Origin: Halobacillus shinanisalinarum
GTDB lineage: Bacteria; Bacillota; Bacilli; Bacillales; Halobacillaceae
DNA length: 64,000 bases
Assembly (NCBI RefSeq): GCF_022919835.1
Contig: NZ_CP095074.1
Span: 2,356,001 to 2,420,000, forward strand
Reading direction: 5' to 3'
The notes beneath the pieces are model-generated. The model worked only from the letters and a program-made list of their open reading frames with translations, did no database searches and was not told the DNA's origin. A program made the position numbers and the translations under genes. Below are positions 51,162 to 60,313 of this stretch, piece after piece; positions within the stretch are counted from its first letter, which is position 1; the number at the start of each line of letters is the position of its first letter.

Positions 51162-51981
51162 ATGAAGCGGAAATTAATGATTTTTATAAGTTTGTTTTTT
51201 GTTTTTTTACTTACGGGATGTATAGGTGAAGATTATGATTTCAACCCTCCTAACGCCTTCATTGAGAGTCATCTTGATTTTGTTAAAGGAGAATTGAAGA
51301 CAGCGAATATCAATTGGGATTCTGACAAGAAGTATACGAAAAAAATAGATGACATTGATTCCCTTGCAAAAGAACAAGAGCCATTACATTATTATTCTGG
51401 ACAAAAGATGGATATAAGATTTGATAAGGGATATAAGGATTGATAACATAAATATTTATGTAAAACAAGACGGTGAAAAAACGGAACTTCAAGTTGATGA
51501 TCAAGTTTTTGAGATGCCGAAAGAAGAAGGCAATTATCTTATTGTTGTAAAGCTTGAAGCTGATAGTGGAAACACGGAATATGTAGGAAATCTTGATGTT
51601 CGGGAAAGAGATGATAACCCTTATCCTCCTAGGGTTTCACTTGATAATAATTCAGATGAGGCAGATAAAGAAGAATTAGAATCATATAAAGCAGACTGGC
51701 GAGAATACACAGAAGAAACAGATGATATGTCATTATTTAGAAACGGACTAGAGTCATTAAACCATGATTCTGGCGAGCAGATGGAGATATCATTTGATCA
51801 TCATAACTTTGAAATCGAGGATCTGCGTGTTTATGCGCACCATAACGACGAAAAAACGAATTTACCAGTTAAAGATAAATTCTTTGATTTGCCAGAAGAA
51901 GAAAGGGATTACATTATTGTTGTGAAGCTTCTTACGGATAAAGGTAGCGCCGAATATGCAGGGAATATTATTATCGAATAA
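51162..51981 (+). pseudogene. Lipoprotein with two repeated domains, frameshifted
   Basis: N-terminus MKRKLMIFISLFFVFLLTGC is a lipoprotein signal with lipobox LTGC. The following region splits over two frames: the first ends KGYKD-stop at 51443, the second continues NINIYVKQDGEKTELQ. Removing one G near 51437-51440 joins them into about 272 codons. The two halves are repeats: SGQKMDIRF...DGEKTEL...NYLIVVKLEADSGNTEYVGN and SGEQMEISF...NDEKTNL...DYIIVVKLLTDKGSAEYAGN. No known function; lies in the tRNA-Arg island. Confidence 0.7.
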
Positions 51982-52037
51982 TACTTCCACAAACGGGCGA
52001 TCGGCTAAACGAGGGGTTAATAGAATGGGGCGTCAGA

Positions 52038-52298
52038 ATGGTCAGGAGAAAAAGATTTAAAGTATTATCCTTAGTTTGTTTATTTATTTGTGTACTTGTT
52101 TGGGTTCCTAACATAGTTTTTCAAGTCCCAAGTCCGTTATGGATGATAATTTTTATTATTGCTCCAATCGGGATTGTGTTCGCAGCATTGATAAAAAAAT
52201 ATTGGCTAATTGTTGCTAATACTTTTATGCTCTTCAGCTTTTTTATATTTATGTTTGTGGGGTATTTTGTTAATTACATAACTGATGGAAAGCCTTAA
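52038..52298 (+). CDS. Small membrane protein, 86 aa
   Basis: Three hydrophobic helices (about 8-30, 33-52, 56-80) with a basic N-terminus. No domain recognised. Follows the lipoprotein by about 55 bp, so possibly in one transcript. Ribosome-binding site weak. Confidence 0.55.
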   Translation: MVRRKRFKVLSLVCLFICVLVWVPNIVFQVPSPLWMIIFIIAPIGIVFAALIKKYWLIVANTFMLFSFFIFMFVGYFVNYITDGKP

Positions 52299-52324
52299 AC
52301 TCAATTTATGAGTATTGTGCAACG

Positions 52325-52359
52325 AAGGGCGCAATTCTGGAGCAAAGGATTGCGCTTTT
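52325..52359 (+). terminator. Terminator-like hairpin, part of a short repeat
   Basis: GGGCGCAAT and ATTGCGCTTTT pair around 13 bases. The block to GGGCCATTTTCAGG (about 52327-52385) is similar to 54493-54555. Confidence 0.7.
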
Positions 52360-52478
52360 ATTAATGTATCGGGCCATTTTCAGGAATAACAGATCATGGT
52401 AATCAATACTTATGTTATTTTAATTTTTGGAAACTCAGTATTCAATTTAATAGCGCAAAATCCAGAATATAACGTTTT

Positions 52479-53999
52479 TTAGGATTTCTTTTTACGAGCA
52501 GTAATTCTACCTACACCTAATTCTTTCCCCTCTTTATAGATAGCTTTAATGAAACTGATAGTCATCAGCAGCATGATAATAGAGAATGGCAAAGCGGCAA
52601 TAATCATTGTGTTTTGTAAAGCTTGCAGGCCACCTGTATATAGAAGAGCAAGTGCTGTAGCTGAGAGCAATCCACCCCAGGTTAGTTTAATGATATGACC
52701 GGGATTTTCCGATCCACCAGTAGTCATCATTCCTAGTACAAATGTTCCTGAGTCGGCAGATGTAATAAAGAATGTGCCAATAAGCGAAATAGCTACAATC
52801 GAAGCAACCATGCCTAATGGGTAATTAGAGAAAACACCGAATAATGATTCTTCTGTTGCAAGTGATGAAATCGTATCGATACCACTGTGTTCAAGTGAAA
52901 TAGCTGCTCCTCCAAAAGTTGCAAACCATAAGAATCCAATGACGGACGGAACAAGTAAAACAGTAAATACAAATTCTCTTATGCTGCGTCCCTTGGAAAC
53001 ACGAGCAATAAATATACCCACAAATGGCGACCATGCGATCCACCATGCCCAATAGAATACCGTCCATGTATTAATCCATTCCCTTGTCTCTTCGTTAAGG
53101 GGCGCTATACGAAAACTCATAGCTGGAAGATTCTGAACGTATGTCCCAACTGAATTTGTAAATAAATTTAATATAAATAATGTTGGTCCCATAATAAAAA
53201 TTAAACTAAACAATAAGACCGCCAAAATCATATTGGCATTACTTAAAATTTTAATTCCTTTACCTAACCCAGTCCAAGCTGAAAACATAAAGAGAACGGT
53301 AACGACAACTACAATGATTAGTTGCATGATAAAGTTAATAGGTATGTCAAACAAATAGGACAATCCGCCATTTATCTGGGAAGCGCCAAAGCCAAGTGTT
53401 GTGGCTACCCCTATAACTGTCGCGATGACAGCAAGAATATCAATAACTTTCCCTAAAATTCCGTCCGCACTCTTACCAATAATGGGGTGTAAGGTGGCGC
53501 TGATTAGTCCGGCCTTGCCGTGTCTGAAATGAAAATAAGCTAATACTAGTGCCACAATCCCGTATATCGCCCATGCATGAATTCCCCAATGAAAGTAAGT
53601 AAATCTCATGGCATCCTTTATTGCCTGATCAGTACCTGTTTCCCCTGTCGGAGAGCTGATCGCATAATGACTGATAGGTTCAGCGGTTCCCCAAAACACA
53701 AGCCCTATCCCCATTCCGGCACTGAACAACATGGCAATCCAGGTTGGTCTGGAGAATTCAGGTTTTTCCCCTGGCTTACCAAGTTTGATTTTTCCAAGTG
53801 GACTAATTAAAAATACCAAACATACCAAGACGAATAGTGTCGCCACGATTAAGTAATACCATCCAAATTTGTTTGATATAATTGCTTGAACATCAGTTGT
53901 AGCCGTTTCCAAACCCTCCGGCCATAAGATACCTATAATAACTAGCACCAACATAATTCCTGCCGATATTTTGAATACAGGTGTAAATTTTTTTAGCAT
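52479..53999 (-). CDS. BCCT family betaine/choline/carnitine transporter (OpuD-like)
   Basis: 506-aa secondary carrier with 12 helices, importing glycine betaine or a related solute with sodium for osmotic adaptation. Family landmarks are MGIGLVFWGTAEPISHY, the helix-4 region WGIHAWAIYGIVALVLAYFHFRHG and signature WTVFYWAWWIAWSPFVGIFIARVSKGR. The C-terminal tail is short and basic (KEGKELGVGRITARKKKS). AAGGAG upstream. Osmoprotectant uptake fits a salt habitat. Confidence 0.95.
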   Translation of the reverse strand: MLKKFTPVFKISAGIMLVLVIIGILWPEGLETATTDVQAIISNKFGWYYLIVATLFVLVCLVFLISPLGKIKLGKPGEKPEFSRPTWIAMLFSAGMGIGLVFWGTAEPISHYAISSPTGETGTDQAIKDAMRFTYFHWGIHAWAIYGIVALVLAYFHFRHGKAGLISATLHPIIGKSADGILGKVIDILAVIATVIGVATTLGFGASQINGGLSYLFDIPINFIMQLIIVVVVTVLFMFSAWTGLGKGIKILSNANMILAVLLFSLIFIMGPTLFILNLFTNSVGTYVQNLPAMSFRIAPLNEETREWINTWTVFYWAWWIAWSPFVGIFIARVSKGRSIREFVFTVLLVPSVIGFLWFATFGGAAISLEHSGIDTISSLATEESLFGVFSNYPLGMVASIVAISLIGTFFITSADSGTFVLGMMTTGGSENPGHIIKLTWGGLLSATALALLYTGGLQALQNTMIIAALPFSIIMLLMTISFIKAIYKEGKELGVGRITARKKKS

Positions 54000-54700
54000 A
54001 GATGAAGGACTCCTTATCTGGAAGTTAATGCACTCGTCCTCTTCAGCAATACGAAAGGGGATCAGGAGTTTTAAAAAATATTCTAAGTCTTATTATCTTT
54101 AGGACACTTAATTTTATTCATTATTGGAGTAGGTATCAGAATTTTATAGAGAATGATTGAAGATACATAATTTGCAATGTGTAGTGTATATGGCGAAGAT
54201 AAAGACAACTTTCATAATCAACTAGTGAAATTATCACAAACTTTATTGCAGTAATATTTGCTAAAGGGATAACTGAAGAAACTATACTGACAAAATTTAT
54301 TTAGCACCCGAGTTTTTATAAAAGCGGCTATATGGGCTGTCTGAATTTTAGTCGGATTGATAATCTACACAAAATTCATCCCTAAATTTTTCCTTGCATA
54401 GAATTTGGCCAAAGCCTAGCTAGACAAATATTCCTATGCCAATACTCTTTTGGGTATAGTCTAAAACCGTTTCAGAAGTGTCTTCCATTATCCGGCGCGC
54501 GATTCTGTAAAAAGGATCAGCGCTTATTTTTCAATTAAAGGGCCATTATCTGGAAGACTTGAATTCGAGATAAATGTGAAATTTATTACAGATACGAAGG
54601 GCCATATAATGGAGTACGAAAGAAAAGGGGAGTAGGTCGAGTCAAAATTACTGGAGCATATCTAAAGTATCATTTTGTGTTAGAGTAAGGGTGACAAAAT
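54000..54700. other. Gene-poor stretch with decayed coding scraps
   Basis: No intact gene. Plus-strand scraps look like former coding sequence: VYGEDKDNFHNQLVKLSQ at about 54187-54255, a hydrophobic stretch near 54315-54400, and GPLSGRLEFEINVKF... at about 54540-54635 ending in TAG without a start. A hairpin repeat lies at 54493-54555. Codes for nothing complete. Confidence 0.45.
54493..54555 (+). repeat. Short hairpin repeat, second copy
   Basis: GCGCGCGATTCTG...AAAGGATCAGCGCTT then ATTAAAGGGCCATTATCTGG. It parallels 52327-52385 (GGGCGCAATTCTGG...AAAGGATTGCGCTT...GGGCCATTTTCAGG): same order, hairpin plus GGGCCATT box. Confidence 0.55.
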
Positions 54701-54706
54701 TTAGGG

Positions 54707-55375
54707 GTGATTAGGTTATTGTTTTGGGAGAAGTGGTGGAATATGAGCCTTTTAGCTAAATGGGGTATTGGCATTGCAGGAGTTATTGGATTTGTAATTG
54801 TGTTTTTGGTAATTGCTTTTATTATTGAAGTAAGTCCTAATCAGGGTAAGGAAAATAAAGTCAAAGAACAAGCAAAAACTTATATAGCAAAAACTTATAC
54901 AGATGAAATGAATGTTTATGATACATTATACGATAATATGGGAAACCATCCTGAATTTGAGTATGCAGCAAAAGTCAGGAATGAAAAAACAGGTATTACG
55001 TTTCTAGTCTATCAGGATGAAAGAACATCAAATATGGAAGATACTTATACTTCTGAATTGATGGAATCTAAGCTTTCTGACAGATTAGAACCGCATATTG
55101 AAAAAATGTTTGAGCAGGTCGATAAGGTACGTGTAATTTATGAACAGACAAGTGCAAGCAAAGAGTTTAATAGTAAAGAAGATAGACCAAATATACAGGA
55201 GTCAGAAGCAACGCCAACAATTAATGTTGTACTGAACCGTGAGAGCAAAGAAACTGACGAAAAAACACTAAATTCTTTAGTGAAAATTATAAAAAATGAT
55301 ATAGGTCTTAAACACGCTTTTGTGTCGATTGAGTACTCAGATTATCCAGCGAAAGTCTTGAAAAAAGAGTATTAA
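54707..55375 (+). CDS. Hypothetical membrane-anchored protein
   Basis: Up to 222 aa. One membrane helix near residues 18-42 (WGIGIAGVIGFVIVFLVIAFII) and an extracellular, charged, mixed alpha/beta domain rich in D, E and K. No family recognised. Starts are uncertain: GTG 54707, TTG 54719 or ATG 54743 (with a close GGTGG). Ends before a long non-coding stretch. Confidence 0.6.
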   Translation: MIRLLFWEKWWNMSLLAKWGIGIAGVIGFVIVFLVIAFIIEVSPNQGKENKVKEQAKTYIAKTYTDEMNVYDTLYDNMGNHPEFEYAAKVRNEKTGITFLVYQDERTSNMEDTYTSELMESKLSDRLEPHIEKMFEQVDKVRVIYEQTSASKEFNSKEDRPNIQESEATPTINVVLNRESKETDEKTLNSLVKIIKNDIGLKHAFVSIEYSDYPAKVLKKEY

Positions 55376-55614
55376 ATAAGGAGTTAATTCTACAGCTCTG
55401 AAGTTAAACCGCCTCCCTTTATCCATCTAATTGGAGCTTTTTAACTTGCTTCAGAATACCCAGCTAATAGAAGTTTGGTAATAGCTTTGAGCAATATTAT
55501 CATGAATCCTAGTCTTCATGATAAGGGGCGCACTTATTGAATAAAAAAAATAACTTTATTGTTGTCAATATTCTTGATTGCGATATTTGGGTTAAGCAAA
55601 CAATTTTTTTTAGC

Positions 55615-55642
55615 TGCCGCATTTTTCAAAGGAAAAATGCGG
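55615..55642. terminator. Hairpin at the end of the integrase relic
   Basis: GCCGCATTTTTC and GAAAAATGCGGC around AAAG; perfect 12-bp arms. Confidence 0.7.
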
Positions 55643-56105
55643 CTTCCTTCTGAATGTTCGACATGACATGAGAATATAAATCAAGGAGTGACCGTGATCG
55701 ACGAGTGCCCGAACCTCTCCTGAGCTACTTTCGGAGTGCCTTCATGTTTACAAAGTCGTATGAGTATGTCTCATATCATGAAAGCGAATAGGCTTAACAG
55801 CAGATTCTTTTAAGACTGAGCTCAGTATCAACGGTTTAAGAGGTGTAAAAGGTCCCGTTTCTCGTAGTAAAAACAAGACCTTGTTCTTCATGCTTTGTCT
55901 GTTTTCCATCTTCTAAGCCATTTGATTTTTCTTATGTTGTTTTAGCGCTTCATTGACGTGATCAAACAAGGATATGGTCCGTTCAGCATAATTCGTTTTG
56001 AGGTCCCCAATTTCATACCCCACGTTTTTTCTTACGGACGGCCTGAGTGACAACTAGTACACAGGAAAGGTCTTCAAAAAGAGCTCTTGGTGGAGATTAG
56101 TCTGC
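55625..56105 (-). pseudogene. Tyrosine recombinase (phage-type integrase) relic
   Basis: Reading the minus strand over several frames gives a degraded integrase catalytic domain in correct order: LVVTQAVRKK (about 56050), YEIGDLKTNYAERTISLFD (about 55970-56020), EEQGLVFTTRNGTFYT, KPIRFHDMRHTHTTL with the HxxR motif (about 55750-55795), GTPKVAQERFGHSSITVT (about 55690-55740) and LDLYSHVMSNIQKEA with the nucleophile Tyr (about 55640-55684). Stops and frameshifts between these parts mean it is dead. It lies inside the tRNA-Arg island and explains its origin. The gap from 56105 to 56349 shows nothing else. Confidence 0.8.
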
Positions 56106-56348
56106 TGTTCCACCATCCATTTAATAAGGTTATCAGTCAACTTTCTATCTAACTCTGTTCAAAATCTTGTACAAGAGATTATGTGCTATTCATTAAAGGT
56201 CACTATGTCTACTCTTTTCTGAATGCCAACTATAACATTGAATATCTCCTGTTATGTAGTAGTTATGTTTTTTAAATCTGGTTACATACTTGAGTTTAGT
56301 TGGGACAAACTACAAATTAGAAAACTGTTAATAATTGGAGTGAACTAA

Positions 56349-57362
56349 ATGGGGCAAGAGGAAAAACAGATTAAATTAACCTCAGCAGAAATAACTCAAC
56401 TTTGGGTAGGTTATATGAATGACAGTGCATTGAGCTGTAAGCTAGAATTTTTTTTAGCCAAAGTAAAGGATAAAGAAATTAGACCACTCATCCAGCAAGC
56501 ATTAGACTTAGCTCAAGGAAATATGAAAAGTCTAACTGAGATTTTTAATAAAGAAAATTATCCAATTCCATATGGGTTCAAAATGGAGGAGGATGTAGAT
56601 ATTTCTGCTCCCATTTTGTTTTCTGACACCTATATTTTACATTACCTTCATCATGGGGCACAAATTGCCCTACAAGGATACAGTATCAGCTTGACTTTAG
56701 CTGTTAGAGCAGATGTATATAGTTATTTTAGTGAATGTATTTCACAATTGGATGAATTTCTAAGAGAAACAAAGGAATTATTGTTATCTAAGGGGCTATA
56801 TATAAGGTCACCATACCTTCCAGAACCAGATAATATCGACTTTGTAAAAAGTCAGAGTTTCCTTACAGGTTATTTAGGTGAAAGAAGACCTTTGGCTGGT
56901 ATAGAAATAACAAATCTTTTTTCTAATTTTCAAAGAAATGCTATAGGAATAGCCACTATGATGGGGTTTAGTCAGGTTGCAAAATCTAAAGAGGTTAGAA
57001 AGTTTCTTGCTAGAGGAAAAGAAATATCTTCTAAACATTGTGAGGTATTCGGGTCAATTATGAAAGAGGATGACCTACCTATCCCCATGACATTGGATAC
57101 AGAAGTTACAGACTCAACTACCTACACCTTTTCTGATAAGCTAATGATGTTCTACAGCACATCTTTAATTGCCTTAAGTGTTGGTTTTTATGGTTCAAGT
57201 ATGGCAATGAGTCCTAGAAGGGATTTAGGTGTAAAATATAGCAGGTTAATAGCTGAAATACTTAAGTATGCTGAGGATGGGGCTAACATCATGATTAAAA
57301 ATGGATGGATGGAGGAACCACCTAGAGCGTTGGATAGAGATGAGTTAGCAAAGAAAAAATAA
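56349..57362 (+). CDS. DUF3231 family protein
   Basis: 337 aa, made of two similar helical halves (about 10-165 and 180-335): LTSAEITQLWVGYMNDSALSCKLEFFL pairs with LAGIEITNLFSNFQRNAIGIATMMGF, and DVDISAPILFSDTYILHYLHH with DSTTYTFSDKLMMFYSTSL. This ferritin-like duplicated layout is typical of DUF3231 in Bacillus, where function is unknown. GGAG site before ATG. AT-rich, inside the island. Confidence 0.85.
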   Translation: MGQEEKQIKLTSAEITQLWVGYMNDSALSCKLEFFLAKVKDKEIRPLIQQALDLAQGNMKSLTEIFNKENYPIPYGFKMEEDVDISAPILFSDTYILHYLHHGAQIALQGYSISLTLAVRADVYSYFSECISQLDEFLRETKELLLSKGLYIRSPYLPEPDNIDFVKSQSFLTGYLGERRPLAGIEITNLFSNFQRNAIGIATMMGFSQVAKSKEVRKFLARGKEISSKHCEVFGSIMKEDDLPIPMTLDTEVTDSTTYTFSDKLMMFYSTSLIALSVGFYGSSMAMSPRRDLGVKYSRLIAEILKYAEDGANIMIKNGWMEEPPRALDRDELAKKK

Positions 57363-57450
57363 ATTCACCTGCTACTAAATTGCCCTTAGATGTTGTTTCC
57401 TATGATTTAACTTTATCTGAACATGACTATTCTTGTCTAAACCATTTATG

Positions 57451-57970
57451 TTATTTTGTTACTAAGATGTTAATTACTTCTTCGGTTGTTTTTGCAATAA
57501 GCTCGTCATCAGATTCGGCGTCTTTTAGGTCATGGCTAGAAAGAACAGCGAAAAAAATAGGCTCCCCATTCGGTGGCCAGATAATTGCAATATCATTACG
57601 CGTACCATAGGATGCTGATCCTGATTTACCTCCAACTTCCCATCACTCCGGAACACCTGCTCGAATCAAGGTACCTCCAGTCGTGTTGCGCTTCAGCCAA
57701 TCTATCAGCAAATCTTGTTTTTCTGGGGGAAGGGCATCCCCTGGTTCTACCTCATTTAGCGCGGGTTCAATTCTTTCCGGTTCCGTGACGTCCTCCCTGA
57801 TTTGACGGAAGTGCTTCCTTGAATTCCTTCAGGTCCACCTATCTGCTCTAGTATGAGATTGGCAGCAGTGTTATCGCTATATCGAGTGGCAGCATCACTT
57901 AGTTAGTTCCCTCAATGTCATCCCTATATCCACATGCTTTTCTGTAATAATCGGGTTATAATTCACAACT
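57451..57970 (-). pseudogene. Class A beta-lactamase (penicillinase), broken
   Basis: The minus strand encodes pieces of a B. licheniformis-type penicillinase: [17 protein letters not shown] near 57940, then [20 protein letters not shown] (SDN motif), ALPPEKQDLLIDWLKRNTTGGTLIRAGVPE, WEVGGKSGSASYGTRNDIAIIWPPNGEPIFFAVLSS (KSG motif) and a normal stop. A TGA interrupts GVPE/WEVG at about 57643, frameshifts separate the parts, and the first third with the signal peptide and the SxxK serine is missing. It cannot give resistance as it stands. Confidence 0.85.
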
Positions 57971-57977
57971 CATTCAT

Positions 57978-58328
57978 TTACAGATGACTAAGAATATTGA
58001 TAAGCCTCCCGAATGGATCCCTTACATAAAACCGCTGAACTCCCCATGGCTCCTTAGCTGGTCCATACTCAATTGGAATCCCTGCTTCTTTTATGCGAGT
58101 TAACGCGTCATCGAGATTATCGACTTCAATTGACAGGTCAGGCACAGGTGTTCCGGAACCTCCTTGTGAGAGAAAACTGATTTGAGTGTCCATTTTCTCA
58201 TGCGATCCGTAAGTTGCAATAAATCCTATATCCATCAATTGATCAAGTCCGAGCACATCCTCGTAAAAGGACTTTGCTTTGATAATGTTCTGTGTCTCAA
58301 CATTGGCAACAATTCGTTTGACCTTCAT
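57978..58328 (-). CDS. VOC (glyoxalase/bleomycin-resistance fold) protein
   Basis: 116-aa single VOC module pair: AKSFYEDVLGLDQLMDIGFIATYG and IEVDNLDDALTRIKEAGIPIEYGPAKEPWGVQRFYVRDPFGRLINIL. It may bind a small molecule or metal; substrate unknown. Site GAGTGAGG before ATG. The truncated beta-lactamase starts right after its stop. Confidence 0.88.
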   Translation of the reverse strand: MKVKRIVANVETQNIIKAKSFYEDVLGLDQLMDIGFIATYGSHEKMDTQISFLSQGGSGTPVPDLSIEVDNLDDALTRIKEAGIPIEYGPAKEPWGVQRFYVRDPFGRLINILSHL

Positions 58329-58606
58329 TTATACCTCACTCCTTAGCTCTTTTACGTTGCTATTAACTTCTACAATCACTTAAAATAATCCTTGTTTAGC
58401 TAAACTGATCCTTAGCATAGGTGCGATCCTTCCCGAAATTCACACCAATCTCAACATAGATATCCAATTTCGTTTGAAGATCTAATTCATACGAGTAGGT
58501 AAAGATTTCCGCTTCCTCGGGGATGTTTCTATCTATTTAAAAGTAGTTTAACTTAACTTACCTATAAATTATTTAAGGATGGGAAACAAGGAAAAAGTCC
58601 GTTTGA

Positions 58607-59014
58607 TTAATTTTTACTTTCTAGTATGTCCTTAATAATGGCAATATGAAAGGAAGCCCATGCCTTCTCGCGAAAGTGGAGAATGACACTCATCGTTAGT
58701 ATTACTATGTAAGATAAAACAAACACTACACCCCATGGTAATATCCCATTGCTAAATATAAATTTTTGTAATTGTTCTGAAAATAGAAATAACAGCCATG
58801 GCCCTGTAGAAACAAAAATAGGGATAATCCCTGATCCGTTCTTTTCTTTTATCATGCGATAAAGGATTTTTTCTAATGTATCTGAATCAATGGTTAAATA
58901 GAAATGTTGGATCTCAGTAACTTCTCTAATTGCTTCGATCTTATTAAAGGAGTGGCTTCTTTCGTATGTTTTTTTAAGTTTAATATAAAATTTATGTGCA
59001 TCACCACGAAACAT
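58607..59014 (-). CDS. Hypothetical membrane protein, 135 aa
   Basis: Soluble basic N-terminal part (MFRGDAHKFYIKLKKTYERSH) and two hydrophobic helices (about 66-85 and 93-115). No domain recognised. ATG 59014 with GGAGG about 10 bp upstream is preferred; a longer frame begins at TTG 59083. The 58330-58600 stretch before it in sequence holds no clear gene. Confidence 0.55.
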   Translation of the reverse strand: MFRGDAHKFYIKLKKTYERSHSFNKIEAIREVTEIQHFYLTIDSDTLEKILYRMIKEKNGSGIIPIFVSTGPWLLFLFSEQLQKFIFSNGILPWGVVFVLSYIVILTMSVILHFREKAWASFHIAIIKDILESKN

Positions 59015-59146
59015 AACCGTAATCCCTCCGTCGAGTTTCTGCGTATTATAAGAATTAACATATAAAAATTTTTTATGCACCAACCTTCGCCTTTTCAGCA
59101 GAATGTATTAACATCAGTGGGATTTAAAGTAAAAAACTTGAAAAAC

Positions 59147-59198
59147 GCCCCTCAATGATTCCAAATCGTGTGTCGCAGGTTCGAATCCTGGCGGGGCA
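59147..59198 (+). repeat. tRNA-Arg 3'-end copy (candidate attR)
   Basis: CGTGTGTCGCAGGTTCGAAT followed by CCTGGCGGGGC matches the 3' part of tRNA-Arg at 50689-50718 with one mismatch (C to G); TTCCAAAT before it is a shortened form of TTCCTAAAC. A preceding GCCCC at 59147 can pair with GGGGC, so a deleted tRNA copy is an alternative. Cloverleaf otherwise absent. Confidence 0.75.
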
Positions 59199-59252
59199 CT
59201 TTTAAAACTATTGATCCACGGTGATTACCATGGAATTTTTATTGAGAAATAT

Positions 59253-59795
59253 TTAGGTATAATCACCATAATCCTCATTAACTTTACTAATTCCACTCAT
59301 TTCTCGGATTAATTTCTGATCAAATATTGAACCAATGTATTGGTTTTCTAAATGTTCTAATCTTCGGGAAGCAAACTGTGGTGTGACCCCAAAAGTTGAT
59401 GCTACTTCATAGATAGCTTGAGGTTTTCTAAAAGGAAGATCCATTTGAAGCAGCATGAAGGTCGGTACACAAACATGCAAGGCAAAGTTGTCAGCTTTCC
59501 ATTCTTGGTACGCAAGAAATGATGCTGGCATATTGAATTGGCTGCCATGATGCATCATGATATGGCATAGTTCATGACCAAAGATTTGCCAACGTTCCTC
59601 ATTAGACAGCTGTTTATTAATGAACATCCGTTTCTTTCCCTTATAAATCATCGCTTCACTTTTATCGTTCCAATAATGGACGTGAATGTTCAGTCTTTCC
59701 ATAATATGATCGATAGTAAGTTGATTTGGTGTTTGTATAGATAGAAATAAAAGAAATTCCCTCATGTAACTTTCAAGTGGTGTGTAATGATACAT
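59253..59795 (-). CDS. ImmA/IrrE-family metallopeptidase
   Basis: 180-aa zinc peptidase of the type that cleaves XRE repressors of mobile elements. HExxH active site in IFGHELCHIMMHHGSQF, followed by EWKADNFALHVCVPTFML with the third-ligand Glu region, and a helical C-terminus. ATG 59795 has AAGGAGGGAGG upstream; the longer frame from 59855 would start upstream of a LexA box and is rejected. It follows the XRE gene in the same direction. Confidence 0.9.
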   Translation of the reverse strand: MYHYTPLESYMREFLLFLSIQTPNQLTIDHIMERLNIHVHYWNDKSEAMIYKGKKRMFINKQLSNEERWQIFGHELCHIMMHHGSQFNMPASFLAYQEWKADNFALHVCVPTFMLLQMDLPFRKPQAIYEVASTFGVTPQFASRRLEHLENQYIGSIFDQKLIREMSGISKVNEDYGDYT

Positions 59796-59813
59796 AGAAC
59801 CTCCCTCCTTAAC

Positions 59814-59827
59814 GGAACATATGTTCG
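59814..59827 (-). promoter_or_regulatory. LexA (SOS) box before the ImmA-type gene
   Basis: Minus strand CGAACATATGTTCC fits the B. subtilis consensus CGAACRNRYGTTYC at every position. It lies just upstream of the ribosome-binding site of the peptidase gene and downstream of two hairpins, where it would block a transcript start. Confidence 0.75.
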
Positions 59828-59843
59828 ATTTAAATGTAAAAAG

Positions 59844-59925
59844 AAAAGCCCTCATGACCAGGCTTTAATCTTATATCAATCATAAAATAGATCCTACATT
59901 CGTTCTATTCTACTTTTGTAGGATT
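59844..59925 (-). terminator. Two hairpins between the XRE and ImmA genes
   Basis: Minus strand: ATCCTACA/TGTAGGAT then CTATTTT (59890-59925), and AAAGCC/GGGCTTT then TCTTTTT (59844-59866). They would separate the peptidase transcript from the repressor transcript. Confidence 0.7.
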
Positions 59926-60273
59926 TTATTCACTCTTTATAATTTCCCACATCTTCCTTAACTTTTTTAAATCCTCTTCACTTGATTTAGGGAGATCAGC
60001 ATACCAACGCTGTAAATCAGGATCACTGATAAACGCCTCGAACTCTCTCTCTGATTCTCCTCTTTCTGACTCTTCTGTCATACCCATCAGCCAGTCAATA
60101 GATACACCATAAAGCTTTGCCAGCGTTGATAGCATTTTTTTGTCTGGCTCTCTGTAATTTCTCTCATAACCAGATAGTCTTGAATTTGAGATCCCTAATT
60201 TTTCGCAAACAAGAGTCTGCGACCATCCCTTGTTTTCACGAGCTTGTCTTAACCTTCCACCTAATGAACCCAT
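59926..60273 (-). CDS. XRE-family transcriptional repressor
   Basis: 115-aa phage-type regulator. HTH at about 3-60 (GGRLRQARENKGWSQTLVCEKLGISNSRLSGYERNYREPDKKMLSTLAKLYGVSIDWLMG), then an acidic linker (EESERGESEREFE) and a short C-terminal helical part. ATG 60273 has GAGG 9 bp upstream and fits family starts; ATG 60288 is possible. Its own promoter overlaps a TTTCGCGAAA palindrome, consistent with autorepression. Likely target of the neighbouring peptidase. Confidence 0.9.
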   Translation of the reverse strand: MGSLGGRLRQARENKGWSQTLVCEKLGISNSRLSGYERNYREPDKKMLSTLAKLYGVSIDWLMGMTEESERGESEREFEAFISDPDLQRWYADLPKSSEEDLKKLRKMWEIIKSE

Positions 60274-60313
60274 ACCATTCATCCTCATATCATCTTTAGT
60301 TATTTCTATTAAA

